A stretch of 42,325 nt of DNA from Blakeslea trispora (Eukaryota > Mucoromycota > Mucoromycetes > Mucorales > Choanephoraceae). The position numbers and the translations under genes are program-made. This document shows positions 31,411-42,325 of the stretch, one piece after another. Each line of letters starts with the position of its first letter. The stretch's first letter is position 1. The stretch spans positions 1-42,325 of the forward strand of contig JAIWNE010000184.1 in assembly GCA_025331445.1 (NCBI GenBank), read 5' to 3'. The notes under the pieces were generated by a model. It did no database searches. It was not told the origin of the DNA and saw nothing but the letters and a program-made list of their open reading frames with translations.

Positions 31411-32503
31411 GAGAAAAAAAAATTATAAAAAAAAACAAGAGAAATTTCCCCCTCAAGCGTGGGCGGACATTGAACATACATTTTTTTTCCTCCATACCGC
31501 ATCAACACAGTGAGAAAATAAAAATTAAATTTCCCTCCCCTCCCCTCCCCTCCCCTCCCCTCCTCCCCCGCTCATGTTACAAGTACCCTCGTCGGAGTTC
31601 CAAAATTTTGAATTCAGAGTCCGCACTGCGCCTAATTTCATACTATTTTTTTTTTATAACAACCGAGATAAGTGATGTCGTTTGGGCTATCGAAAGTTAG
31701 GTTGTTGTTTTGGCTAGATATTAATTAGGTATTATTAGAAGCGATATAATAATAGGTAAAACTAAGATAAAAGTTTAGTCGGAGCATTGTCGATTTTTGT
31801 TTTTAACCTCCACGTAGTGTTACAAAAGTGATCTTTTTATAAATAAGTTGCCTGCTAGTAATTATGTAATATAGGTATAGTAAGATACACCGCTTAGACA
31901 CAAAGCATGATTGTATTTTACTTCTCTTACATGCGTTTACGTAGATCAAGTTATTGGAAAGTAACTTATGGTCACGTGCAGGTGATGCTTACCTTCTATC
32001 TTTTGCACTCAAGTAAGCTACTGAGAATGCTACTCAGTTTAGCTAAGGATTGATGAGCATGTCACAAACCAACCCTCCGTTTTAATGATAGCATTTTGAA
32101 CTTTGATACGTTTGACATTGTGCTTGTGTCGTCGGATGCTTGATAATCTGATAGAAGGACAAGGTCGGGGTTCAAATCATATTTCGAACCCTTTGTGATG
32201 ATGCATAATAAGTTTTGAGCTACGTTTCGTGGTCTTTGATTTTTTTTACCATAAAGATAGCGCGTGCTATAAATTAATTTTATAGATCTGAGTTGACCAG
32301 AGTTCTTTGGTAAAGTTAAACAAGACGATTCTGTTTGAAGCCAAAGACTACAATCTATTGAAGAGTGAGATTAGTTACTAATTAAATACGATGTCTTTTA
32401 TTGCAAGTATATACCAACAACCGGACAACAACCTCTGATGGCTTTCGTATAGATCTCCATATGAGTGTGCGTATCATATGAAGATTTAATAAATTGAAAA
32501 AGA
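31411..32503. other. No gene seen
   Basis: Holds a (CCCCT)n run at about 31530-31565 and otherwise ordinary AT-rich sequence. A GGGGTTCAAATC near 32167 resembles a tRNA B box but has no pairing arms. Confidence 0.4.
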
Positions 32504-32704
32504 TGTTGTATACAGCCTACATTCTACCCTATCTGAGTCATAATACAGACCTAAACGTGCTCACGGCTCTACAGCTATAACTGGCTATAGCTTAATTGAC
32601 ATCTAAACTCAGTCTAAAATAAAAGATCGGATCACACTTCATTTGTATCAAGTACACTTGGATTGAAGCACAAATAGTGAATTATGGTTTATACACAGGA
32701 GGTA

Positions 32705-35619
32705 GAGTGCGTCCAGTTTGTAATCGCCAATAATTTTTTAGAGGAACTTTTGACCCATTTCGTCGCCGATTAGAATCACACCTTAAAATTTGTCTATGCT
32801 GGAATTTTTTTCAATTTATATGAGCTTTCTATGACTTTTGTATGTTTCAGAAAATTTTTTGACAAGCTCATTTGTCTCGATGGCATCATGACCTTGGCTA
32901 AATGCTCCTATATACCGATAAGCAAGGTTTTGCCATTTTCTAATTGTCTTTGTACCATTGGTAACCTGATTGCTGTCTAGAAACTTATGGATGTTATCTT
33001 TAAGCCCCTTAAACGTGTAGTCACACTCAAGACGAGCAATACGCTTTGACTCGGCCCAGTGTCGCTCAATCCAATTGGTTTCGCAATGATACTTTGGATA
33101 GAGTGTCATCATATGGCCATTGTTGATGATTGTTTCTTCTAGGATTGACTTTTGATTAACAAAATCATCTTGTGCCGACAGTATTTTCTCTAGACAACAC
33201 TTGTCACCAGTATGCTCATCATTACATTTTTTCAAGAGCGAGCAGTCTTTTTGAATAAGATGTCTTTCCAAAAGGATTTGGAAAGTGCCTTTAAAGTACT
33301 CAACATAAAATTATGAGTTAAAAGTTATTGGAGAGTTGATTTTTTTTTGTAATTGCTATAAAAACTTACGGGTCTAGGGAACTGTAGCTTTTGTAACAAA
33401 AAAGTTCATAAAGCATTCTCTGTTCCAAAACGCTTTCTTGGCCCTACTTGAGGTTTGAGTCTTTTAAATTCAGTTTTGAATTTTCTAAAATCAATATTGC
33501 GCATGAAGTACATGCTTTGTATCATGGCTTGATCTGATTCTGGATCTCTGTAGAAGCCGTCACGAAAGCGATAAGGTGATTCTGCTTTGTAGGAGATTTC
33601 CCCAGAAGACATTCTACTCGCAAGTAAGGCATCATTGCCAAAGGCACGATGGTTTTGACTTTGATCAAAAGCGAACAAACCAATACAATTAGAATGCAGC
33701 AACTCAAAGAGCGGAAGTACATCCTCCTTGAGTTGTGCATTGAGGTCCTCACATTTCCACCAGTTGTCTCCACCTGGATAGAAAATTGTTCTTGAGGACC
33801 TCTCTTCCCCGTTGACCAAAGCCTTCATAGTACCATGGCAAGCGCACATGAACTCTGACACCATGACAGACTTGCCCTGGCCTTTAGGCAATATAGCCGA
33901 TTCGGTAGGTAATTGCCAGCGAGTCTTCTTTCCATCGTTGGCATAGAAGGTGCTCTCATCATGAGTGACAAGAACTACCTTCTTTTCTTCTTCTCGATGG
34001 GTTGGTTGAACAACCTCTTCTTCATTACCGTATGGGTAAAACTCCATCCTCTTCTTCCACTCCATCATCTGTCTTGCCCATTGAAGACGATATTCTTTTA
34101 CATCTTGTCTTTCATGGCCATCGATGTACATAAAGTCTTTGCCAATACTCTTGTAGTCAAAGCCCCACAGCTTCAAGTATTTAGAAACTGTGGTTTGGCT
34201 CAGAGACTTAAGCTTGTTTCCTAGCTCTTCACTTATTACGCCTGTGCTCAAAACATAAGGCAAAATCACCTTTCTCACATGGTCAACTGAGCTTCGTGTT
34301 GATCGCTGATTGGGCTTTGTTTCTCTTAACCAGTCAAGGCATCTCTGCTTGATGTCCTCGTCTGATAACAAAGACACTCGCTTAGCGAACTTGCCTTGTC
34401 TTAAGACAGGGATATCTCCAGTCTTAAGAAGAGCCTTAGTCCACATGCGAACACTCTTTGCGCGATAAGACTCGGATGGGGACAACCAGGTTATAGCCGC
34501 TGCTTCTTGGCTTGCCTCCATGGCACTTTTTCCATCTTTGATGCGCTTGAGGTAGGCAAGAACAGCTTGATAGCGAAAGGTATTATAATGGCCGTGCGAA
34601 GTTTGGACAACTCGAGAGTTTGCAACTGGCTTCAGCAACTCACTAAGCTTACTGATAGCACTGGAGATATCCAAGACGTCAGCTTCTTCTACTTCCTCTT
34701 CTTCTTCATCGGCTCTGACTTCAGCAGACTGTTCCTTAGAAATCTGAAAATAATCAGATATTTTTGATGAGCCTTCTGCCATCATCCTATTTTTTTGCTT
34801 TCTTTTTCTGATCGCTCTGTCGGTCAATTGAAAAGTTCTTGCATGTTTTCTTTTCTTGTTGATTTCTGGGTTGTTGTTGTCCCATTTTAAAGTGTCATGC
34901 AAACACTTTGTATTCTGATTTTCAATGTTGTCTAACATTTCTAATTCGATTTCTAAACTTTCTTCGCCATCACTCTCTGAGATAAATTCAAAGTCGAAAC
35001 ATGATTCAATAGTAGGATACTCAAAGTTACTGTTGTCTTCATAATCGAACGAAGTATCGTCAATAGAAGAGACGCCTTCATTTTCGATCTTATTGTTCTA
35101 TATTTAAATTAAATTGCACAACTCAAAAGACACTTGATTCCATACCAATGCTTTTTCAGCTTCAACTTTTTGATTGTGTCTGTCTTGGTTGAACTTCTTA
35201 AGCTTCTGAAGGTTTTTGCAAGGACGACCCATATTAAACTTTGCGAAAAAGGAACAGACAAAAAGTTCTATTAAACAATTTTAATAAACTAGGATTCTGA
35301 CTGACAATGTAGCACAAACTATCATTTTAATATATGGGAGTTTAATTGCGTAACACTAACTACTATATTATTGGTGGAAACTTATGCGTGCCTATAATTT
35401 GACCTCAGAGGAACTTTCAGGTCGAAGTGAAAAAAAAATAACTCGAGATAGAGACAAGATATAAAGAAAAGGAGACCGAGGATCGTTAGAGAATTAAATT
35501 TTGAACAGATTGCCGACCACGCTTTTTAATTTTGTTTGCAAAAAAAAGTTGCTATTTTGCTCCAAAAGTGCTAAAAATTTTCATCACCAAACTGCGGCGA
35601 TTACAAACTGGACGCACTC
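32705..35619 (-). mobile_element. DDE copy 2: TA-targeting DNA transposon (2915 bp)
   Basis: Same 24-bp inverted ends as copy 1 (GAGTGCGTCCAG...), with TA at 32703-32704 and 35620-35621. Inserted at the TA of GAGGTACTCAC in the Gypsy-1-family LTR. Near-identical to copy 1 over its length. Confidence 0.9.
32816..35232 (-). pseudogene. DDE transposase, three exons, stop codon and lost splice site (copy 2)
   Basis: Same structure as copy 1: exon 1 35146-35232 (MGRPCKNLQKLKK), 48-bp intron, exon 2 33370-35097 (1728 nt, one base longer than copy 1, therefore unshifted), exon 3 32816-33304. The region that is shifted in copy 1 reads through here as PYRFRDGFYRDPESDQAM. The lesions here are different. 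An AGA codon has become TGA just after GTENAL (about 33403-33405), and the acceptor TTAG before exon 3 reads TTAT. Catalytic motifs VTHDESTFYANDGKKTRW, FAFDQSQNHRAFGNDAL and CETNWIERHW are all kept. Confidence 0.86.
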
Positions 35620-35846
35620 TACTCACTCTTTAACCATTATACCAAAAATATGCTATCATCCATGTCACTCAGTTAAATTAAGGATTGTGACTCAGTCATC
35701 GTAAAAAGTATAAATACAAGGCACATGTTTGAAATAAACGCAGATCAGATTCAGATCTATCTTTTTTGGCCGTTCTGGTTCTAATTGACTTATTTGTCTT
35801 CAAACTTTTATTATATCTGTGCCTGCTATATTCGTAGAATATAACA

Positions 35847-36142
35847 GAAGATTCGAGTTGCAGTTGCTGTCCACTACAATAGTCTCTCTATCTAAGGGTA
35901 GCCAAAAATTTTGAAAATCTCACTCTTAAATAGAATTGGTTTTAGAGCTTGTATTGAAAAATCCTTTTCAGAAACCCACCCTTACATTGAGAATACCATT
36001 GAACAGAACACCCTTAAATCATTATAATATACTACAAAATGATCAAAAAAACTACATGAATTTAATCCCCGACCCAAAATAAAAAACAGATTTATTTAAA
36101 ACAGGATAATGAGCTCTGAACAGCAACAAGTTACGAGCGTTA
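35847..36142. other. No gene seen
   Basis: AT-rich spacer between the solo LTR and the G-rich hairpin repeats; no motif noted. Confidence 0.4.
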
Positions 36143-36376
36143 AGCCAGCTGGGAGGGGGTATGGGGGAGGGTCGTCCCTCCCCCTAGCGCGAAGCCAGCA
36201 TTAGTTAGGAACGGTAGATTGAGCTATAGCCAGCTGGGAGGGGGTTCAAGGGGGAGGGTCGTCCCTCCCCCTCATGCGAAGCAAGGTTGAGTCAGGAACA
36301 GTGGATTAAGCCAAGCCAGCTGGGAGGGGGGTTCAAGGGGGAGGGTCGTCCCTTCCCCTCACGCGAAGCCAGTATT
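36143..36376 (+). repeat. Three tandem 86-bp G-rich hairpin repeats
   Basis: Units start at 36143, 36228 and 36314 with AGCCAGCTGGGAGGGGG. Each contains GGGGGAGGG-TCGT-CCCTCCCCC, a perfect 9-bp hairpin with a 4-nt loop; the third has one mismatch (CCCTTCCCC). It is followed by GCGAAGC. The run GGGAGGGGGTATGGGGGAGGG type also has four G-tracts and could form a G-quadruplex. The third unit is truncated and runs directly into the Helitron fragment. Confidence 0.85.
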
Positions 36377-36949
36377 AGTATCAATCTTTTATTATATAAT
36401 ATGCATTATCAATACGATACTCAAGAAGACTCAGCTGGAGCTGTAGATCGTCAAATGCCCACTGAATATCTTCAGAGTTTGAATCCTCCAGGCTTACCTC
36501 CTTCTACTTTAGAATTGAAAGTTGGGATGCCTGTTATGATTTTGAGAAACATCAGTGCTGAGCGAGGCCTTTGCAATGGCACCCGAGTAACTGTACTAAG
36601 TATTGGCGAGTTTCTCTTAAAAGTGAAATTACCTGGTGTTGATGGTCGGATCGAAGTAATTCCACGATTTACCCTGTCGACTCTTGAAAACGAGTACCCT
36701 TTTACTCTGACAAGAAAGCAATTTCCTGTTAGACCATCCTTTGCAATGACTATCAACAAGTCACAAGGACAATCGCTCAAAACTGTTGGTATAGATCTTC
36801 GCTCGCCTGTTTTCACTCATGGACAATTATATGTTGCGCTATCAAGAGTAACATCTGTATCTGGACTTTCTGTGTTACTTGATACAAAAGACGGGGTAAA
36901 ATCAACCAAGACAGAAAATATAGTTTATCCTGAAATTCTACTTCGCTAA
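36377..36949 (+). pseudogene. Helitron RepHel helicase, C-terminal fragment
   Basis: The Pif1-like helicase part of a rolling-circle (Helitron) transposase. The open frame nominally begins at TTG 36287 in the hairpin repeats, so it has no true start; family-like sequence starts about YQYDTQEDSAGAV. It continues with LNPPGLPPSTLELKVGMPVM, GLCNGTRVTVL, FTLTRKQFPVRPSFAMTINK, KSQGQSL and PVFTHGQLYVALSRV, the last helicase motifs (V and VI), and ends at TAA 36947-36949 after ENIVYPEILLR. The Walker A part, Rep domain and N-terminus are absent, so this is a 5'-truncated copy. There are no stops in about 190 residues, suggesting a fairly young fragment. Confidence 0.88.
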
Positions 36950-37140
36950 TAACGCACTTTGCATCACACTTAAACTGAATTATTATTTACATCATTACAA
37001 ACCACTCTTTAACTACAAATATTCAAATAAAAAGCGAGACAATATAAATTTATCTATATCTTGACCACACTCAATTGACTTTAAAGTGTGTGCGTATTTT
37101 AGGACTTGCCAGGATCCAAACCGTGAGGCATGGCGGCCGT

Positions 37141-37168
37141 CTGTGAGCGTAGCGAGCAGGTCGACTAG
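37141..37168 (+). mobile_element. Candidate Helitron 3' end
   Basis: CTGTGAGCGTAGCGAGCAG (37141-37159) can fold as an imperfect hairpin (CTGT..GC / GC..GCAG around GTA), followed five bases later by CTAG at 37165-37168 and then T. A hairpin about 10 nt before CTRR with a 3'-flanking T is the canonical Helitron terminus. It lies 219 bp after the helicase stop on the same strand. The weak stem limits confidence. Confidence 0.4.
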
Positions 37169-37449
37169 TAGAACGAATACTGTAGTAACTTGATTAATTC
37201 AGAAGTTTTAGCTCTGAGCAAAGCCACATTTAATTGGTCCTGACCAGAAAAATAGTTTGAGAGTCACATACCAAAGTCATCTGAAGCCTGTTCCTATTCC
37301 TTGTTAATCGGCATTCTGTATTTTGTGCAAACAATCGTCTGACAAGTTGTTTTTAAACTTGGTAAATAGCTTGAATAGATTTGTGGATAATCAAAAGGTA
37401 ATGTCTGTGCAAAGTCAACTTTCAAGCAAAGTTGCTAAAGAACGTACTG

Positions 37450-39270
37450 CTACTTCGGTTATACAGTGCTCCCACTGAGTGTCCTGCTAAAGTAGCACAA
37501 GTGCTTCTATTGCCAGACAGTAAATGGAACTGACAGCATCATCTAGGTCTGTTAAATCAGCAAAGCATTGGGCACCAGAAACAAGGTAAAGAAGCATATG
37601 TAGGTAATGCCTTTTAGCTTATTTGGATGTGATTGTTTAGGCAAGACAGATTGGATTGCCATTTTTACCTGATGTTCAGTGTCAATCTTTGCTACCATGC
37701 CAGACGTAATGTTGCAAGAAATCTAGGATAAACAATGGTTCTGGTAGCCGAATTAATTCTATTTACCTTCATTTAAGCGATGAGTGTTGATTTTAACTTT
37801 TTTTTATAAAGCGCTGCTTTTTAATTTTCATAGTGTCCTTGTAGACTTTAATATGCTAATTAGTTTATCTGAGGACGGTAATAAAATGATCTAACATGTC
37901 TCTAGGACTGACACTTGTCTCGCGTTGAGGCATAGATTCATCTTATTTCTCTTTTTAGGAGAAAAAGCTGCTCCAATATCACCCTTAAAGGCATATTTGA
38001 TAATGTATATGATAGCACCTGGAATGCAAACGACTCATCGTCGATACAAATGTTGAAGTTGCCACAAAGATATAGATTGTATGGAACAATCCGAAGCGTA
38101 TTCAACAACTCTATCAAATACGTGTTCATTAATTGTTTCTTCATGATTTTAACAAGCTTCATGTTGAACAATTCAGTGCAAAAACTTAGACAACTGAAGG
38201 CATGTTGTGCATTCTAAAGCTTTCGCTGAATCTCCAGCCAAGTTAGGCTGTGGTTTTACAGTGCTGAAAAGATCAGGTTTACCAAAGCGTCAAAAAATGC
38301 TAACAGCATCTTGGTAATTCTGATGAGAAAGATGAGGGAGGTTTTTAGGACTGAGCCAAATTATTAAGTAAGAAGTACAACATGTTATAGTAGACACTTT
38401 ATTGTAAAGCTTGACAATATCTCATTTTTAATGATCCAGCAGCTGCTTTATCTTGATACAACAGGTTACAATATAAGGACTCATAGTGCTGATTGGTTTT
38501 GCTTGTTCTGGGAAGGATTTCATCACCTTTTGAATAAACATTTACATTTCAACTGATAGTAGCTTCGTTACTAACTTTGATCAATCCAATTCTAGAGTAC
38601 CCAATCGTTCTGTTGTACCGCCTTCTATCATATGAAACTTCTTACAAAAACACCATCTTGACCTTATACAGCTCTTGATACCTTTGAGATTGTTTTGTTG
38701 TTCCTCAGCAAATTAAGGTATGTTTTTATTCAGCTCATCAAAAGGTTTTATAGTATGCATTACGTCTTGAGTCTACTGCAAGGCGTTCGAATTCATGTCA
38801 GAGAAATTGGATGCTCTATTTTAAAGCTCAATGATGGAGTTGTGAAGATGGATTTGAGCATATATAGGTGCCATCATATCCTCAGGAAGGGCAAATCCAG
38901 TCAAAATATTAGAAATGTCTTCAATGTGAAAGTTGTAATTATCAGATTTCATGTTAACAAGACTCGAATCAAGCTTTTCACCCACTGAAGCAAAGCTGAG
39001 AAACATGTCATAAGAACTAATACTATTCTTAAGTTCAGTTGAATTTTAGTCTCTTGAATTTTGGTCTCTTGGTGTCTACAAAGAAGCCAAAACTTGTGGT
39101 GTTACACATAAGGGCTCAACAATAGCTGATCCGTTATCACAGAGCAACTGCAACTGTGGTCAAACATTATTTGAATGCGAAGTGCGCTCTTCAATTTGCA
39201 TAAGAGCAATGCATTTATATCAAAGAACATTGATCTCACCTAGTGTATCTCTCTCAGTTAGAATTTCGGC
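37450..39270 (-). pseudogene. Helitron RepHel gene, N-terminal and Rep region, heavily decayed
   Basis: Minus-strand segments, in order, match the usual progression of Helitron transposases. DNGSAIVEPLCVTPQVLASL is near 39130-39070, and SYDMFLSFASVGEKLDSS with LTGFALPEDMMAPIYAQIHL is at 39023-38835. RFGKPDLF (38268-38290) is part of the GKPDLFIT signature. FNMKLVKIMKK lies at 38171-38139. PYNLYLCGNFNICIDDES and then IIYIIKYAFKGD (about 38018-37976) match the PYNPYL...KYIYKG region. LNARQVSVLETC (about 37930-37895) and GAQCFADLTDLDDAV (about 37575-37530) follow. Frames change repeatedly and stops are frequent. It is much older than the plus-strand helicase fragment and in the opposite orientation. 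Confidence 0.68.
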
Positions 39271-39279
39271 AGACACTTA

Positions 39280-41175
39280 AACTAGCGTAAGTCTGATATA
39301 CACATAAAAGTGAAATTTACGGCAATAAGTTAAGATGACACATGAGTTGCAGACGTATTGCTCAGGAGCATTTGTAGTTGTTTCTTGGGCTCCGTCTTCA
39401 ATAAGAGTACTTTCAATCTTCTCAACCAAATTGACGATATTGAGTTTGTTGGGCATAATTGATGGGTTTTGAGACGATGACTTACTTGTCTACATCTTAT
39501 GCAAGTGCGTCGCAAATCAATATTACTGTGGAATGAGTGCAGCGTACTTGATTATGTTTGTTCCAATGAAGGCAATTTCGTTTAGTCATCTCATGCTTTG
39601 CATTTTGTGCAAGGAGAGTGCAATTGAACATTTAAACAAACGAAATGACTATCTTAACCCGTGCTAATTTGTGCTTGTAGTGTTCAAAGCTTTACGTTAT
39701 ATACAAAAATCTAGTTTTAAAATCCATTTACGTATCATTGTGGCCAACAACAGTAACCTGTCAACAGACATTATTACTTAACATAGATAGACATGCTGGA
39801 ACATGAAATAACAACCAGCAGAAACAGATGTTTTGAAAGAACAGATACAATGAACTTAAGTCATGATGTAGAGTGTGAAACTGATTTCGTAAGCCAGTAC
39901 GCACTTGTATGTGCTTCAAATAAGAGATAAAAAAAGTTGACTGGCGAACAAGCCATACTATCATAGAAGCTTAAGAAGGACTCTAAGCGACAGTCAACAA
40001 CTTTAATTACAATCTTTCGTTTTGTTGATATAAACTATGTTGCTATTACAATCTCAGTAGATAAAACTCATCACTGTTACTTCTAAAAATATTGTCGTGT
40101 TACATTTGTTACATTTGCACAGAATACTCTGGGTCCACGGATTAGCATTATCAGAGTCATACGGTACAAATAAAGCCTGTTCTTTTCAGTATTGTAGAAA
40201 TTGTGTAGTACATAGGTTTGTCTCACTCAACCATAGTCTCACAAACATTAATCTTATTTTCATGACACCTGTTTTTACGCATTGCTTCCTTAAAATTGTC
40301 AAATGGCCCTACAAGTACATTTGGTTGTTAAGTATTGGAGTGCTGGATACCACATACCAATTTGTTGATGCACTAGCAAAGCAAGGTTTGATTTCTGTAC
40401 TGTTACTCGTTTAATGAGGCTGTGAAAGAACACGGCTGAGTGCATTGACCCCTCTTCATTCACTCGCGCATCCATACATTGGTGTATACTCACACAACAC
40501 TATCGGAGCTGGAATTTAGCTACACTAACTTTTATTTGAAAACTAAACCTACTGTTATGCGCAAATTGGTGCTTACTTCTCTTCATTAAGTGACCAATCA
40601 GTTGTAATCAATATCAAAAGCTCTACTTAACAAGACTATGAGGCTTATAATAGTGACTATGTCAACTTTAGCATTTGGGAGATGGCGAGATGTTTTTTAC
40701 TCAAAAACGTGTGGTGAAAAGGTTATAGACAGATTGTGTTAGACTACGAGTTCGTTTGTCCTGTAAGAATAATGGGACATAAGTAACCGTAATGTAGTCT
40801 GAAGAGTATAAACGCAAGCGAATTCCATGCCAGGATAGTTTGGGCGAGACTAAGAGTGTCAAGTTGGGAATGTTGAGATTTAAGATGCAAGTATACCTGC
40901 GTTTTGCTGTCTTGCTTGATCATGAGAAGTAAAAAAAATTGTAATTTGCATCAAAAGCCATGTTGTCGATTGCATCAACTGCGTAAGCAAACGCCGTAAA
41001 AGTCTATAACTATTGGTTTGATAAGTTTTTTGTTAGGTAGTAAAAGCAGAGACAATGAAAATCATAGACAGCAATGGAATAACAACCCAAAAAAGGAAAT
41101 CGAACGATTTATTCTCCCATTTGATTTCATCGATCTATTATTCTTTATTTTCATTGTCTTGATTTTTATTCTTTC

Positions 41176-41225
<50 letters not shown>

Positions 41226-42325
41226 AAAACCACCTGCGAATGACACTAGTTCACCTCGCATCTGTCTCCCTTCCACATAGGACAGATAAACTGCTATGCT
41301 TCGTGTCAACACTACTCAGCGCTCTAGACCATTCACAGATGGTTTCCAGGGCACTTGTAGACTGAAAAATTAGGGTTTATATAGGCTAAAGCAAAAAGCT
41401 GTTGCCAAGTTGTGGTTTCCAATTTTCGTATATAAACAAATGGCTGGTAATTTGTATGTCTGGAAAATTAATTTCTACTCCTTTTTTTTTTCTATCCTTT
41501 CCGCTCACTTTGATTTTAGGCTCATACATAATCATCTTTCTCATACATTGTTTTATTCCATGCGACAATAATCAAGTGAAAGTAGAAGGTATGCTGTTGT
41601 ATCAGTGATACACGGTGGTCCAGGCAAAACAAACATGAGAAAGGCTTTTGTAGCGTACTGTCAGTACATTTTTAGCCTTGGCATATCTCGTTATCCTTCA
41701 ATACACCAATGGACTATGATCATACATACTTGTCTCTTTTTCTGTCGTATACTTGTTGTTATCATCTAAGAGAGAGAGAATGTCCAAATAAAAAAGCACT
41801 GGGAGAAAGCAACATGAATATTTTGCACTCAATGTCTTGATTTCCGTCTTACAAGTCTACGCTTTACAACTTCTTTAGTCTCTGTTTCGTCTTGTATTTT
41901 ACTTTTGTGTCCACCTCAACTTTCTTGTTGCTCACTCATCTTGAATCTCAAGATCAGCATCTTGGATCTTGACGATGACTACCCTCTGACATGCCTACAT
42001 CTCAACACTTTTTGTTTTTGTTTCGTCCTGAGTCCTTTTTTTTTCGATTGACTTGTAGCTACTTGTAACGAGTTGTATTCTGTGTATTGCTGTATCGACT
42101 GAAACAAGCCCTCAAGTAAATATGTGTGCTTCACTATCTTTCTTCCGGTGATGGTGCTTGTCATCTCAAGATGTTGCTGATGAGTGCAGATGTCGGCCTG
42201 AGTTGACACTTTGTTTTGGAAGTCAAGATAACTGTCAACTAATTGCAAGACACAAAGTGAGCTGTTTAACAATTAACACAATGATACAGTAGGTCAGATT
42301 GTACATTATCAGTAAAAAAAAAAGA
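39280..42325. other. No recognisable gene
   Basis: Short unsupported frames only. The minus-strand frame at 41979-42272 (97 residues, SQSKKKGLRTKQKQK near its end) resembles nothing I know and is only weakly gene-like. Base composition is less skewed than in the transposon flanks. May be decayed repeat DNA or an unannotated non-coding locus. Confidence 0.4.
41177..41217 (+). repeat. (CA)n microsatellite
   Basis: About 20 uninterrupted CA units. Confidence 0.95.

Larger units (their letters stand above)
32504..35846 (+). mobile_element. Solo LTR of the Gypsy-1 family, split by DDE copy 2
   Basis: LTR sequence from TGTTGTATACAG at 32504 to about 32704, then DDE copy 2, then the rest from 35622 to GAATATAACA at 35846. 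Flanks AAAGA (32499-32503) and GAAGA (35847-35851) differ at one of five bases, consistent with an aged target duplication. There is no internal region, so it is a recombination product. The left part is nearly identical to the Gypsy-1 LTR; the right part has about 20 differences. Confidence 0.9.

Noticed and set aside
32150..32200. Possible tRNA at GGGGTTCAAATC
   Set aside because: The T-loop-like box has no pairing T stem and no acceptor or anticodon stem could be drawn.
36287..36376. N-terminal 30 residues of the Helitron frame
   Set aside because: It starts at TTG and translates the G-rich hairpin repeat; not homologous to Helitron helicase.
41979..42272. 97-residue minus-strand frame near the window end
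   Set aside because: No recognisable domain, splice structure or homologous copy in the window; left as unsupported.

Overview
The window looks like a transposon-rich, gene-poor intergenic region of a fungal nuclear genome, most likely an early-diverging (Mucoromycota-type) fungus. The reasons are the AT-rich background, short GT-AG introns (48-66 bp), CACTA elements with a tnp2-type transposase, a chromodomain Gypsy retrotransposon (chromovirus), TA-targeting DDE elements, and Helitron RepHel fragments. I find one unambiguous host gene, a tRNA-Glu(UUC) at 13763-13834. Almost everything else recognisable is mobile DNA, much of it nested. Many reading frames begin at TTG or CTG because they are fragments; where I give a start I checked for an ATG and for splice sites.

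Layout. 1-5422: the 5' part of a CACTA/EnSpm element (CACTA-1, minus strand) with a decayed, spliced tnp2 transposase gene; its other end lies outside the window. 5425-13706: a second CACTA element (CACTA-2) bounded by 12-bp inverted ends. It carries a spliced tnp2 gene (minus) with one clear internal stop, and a decayed convergent second gene (plus). The two elements sit end to end with 2 bp between their CACTACA termini. 13763-13834: tRNA-Glu. 13900-28450: an old minus-strand Gypsy element (Gypsy-2) consisting of RT, RNase H and integrase remnants, an unusual extra ORF downstream of integrase, and a putative 3' LTR. It has been split twice: by DDE copy 1 (22898-25806, TA duplication) in the integrase tail, and by the complete chromovirus Gypsy-1 (15168-22215, CCTTT duplication, 427-bp LTRs that look identical) in the downstream ORF. 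Gypsy-1 is itself interrupted by a 508-bp solo LTR of another family (18836-19343, CTACT duplication).

28451-32503 holds no recognisable protein gene. It contains a roughly 1.7-kb block (29700-31410) with imperfect inverted repeats at its edges, two minisatellites and three paralogous intron-like units on the minus strand; this is the least explained structure in the window. 32504-35846 is a solo LTR of the Gypsy-1 family split by DDE copy 2 (32705-35619). 36143-36376 is a triplicated G-rich hairpin repeat, followed by the C-terminal end of a Helitron helicase (plus) and a candidate Helitron 3' end at 37168. 37450-39270 is a strongly decayed Helitron RepHel gene on the opposite strand. From 39300 to the end I recognise nothing except a CA microsatellite.

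The order of events can be read from the nesting: Gypsy-2 is oldest; DDE copy 1 and Gypsy-1 then entered it independently; the solo LTR lies inside Gypsy-1. All identifications rest on reading motifs by eye; no database search was run.
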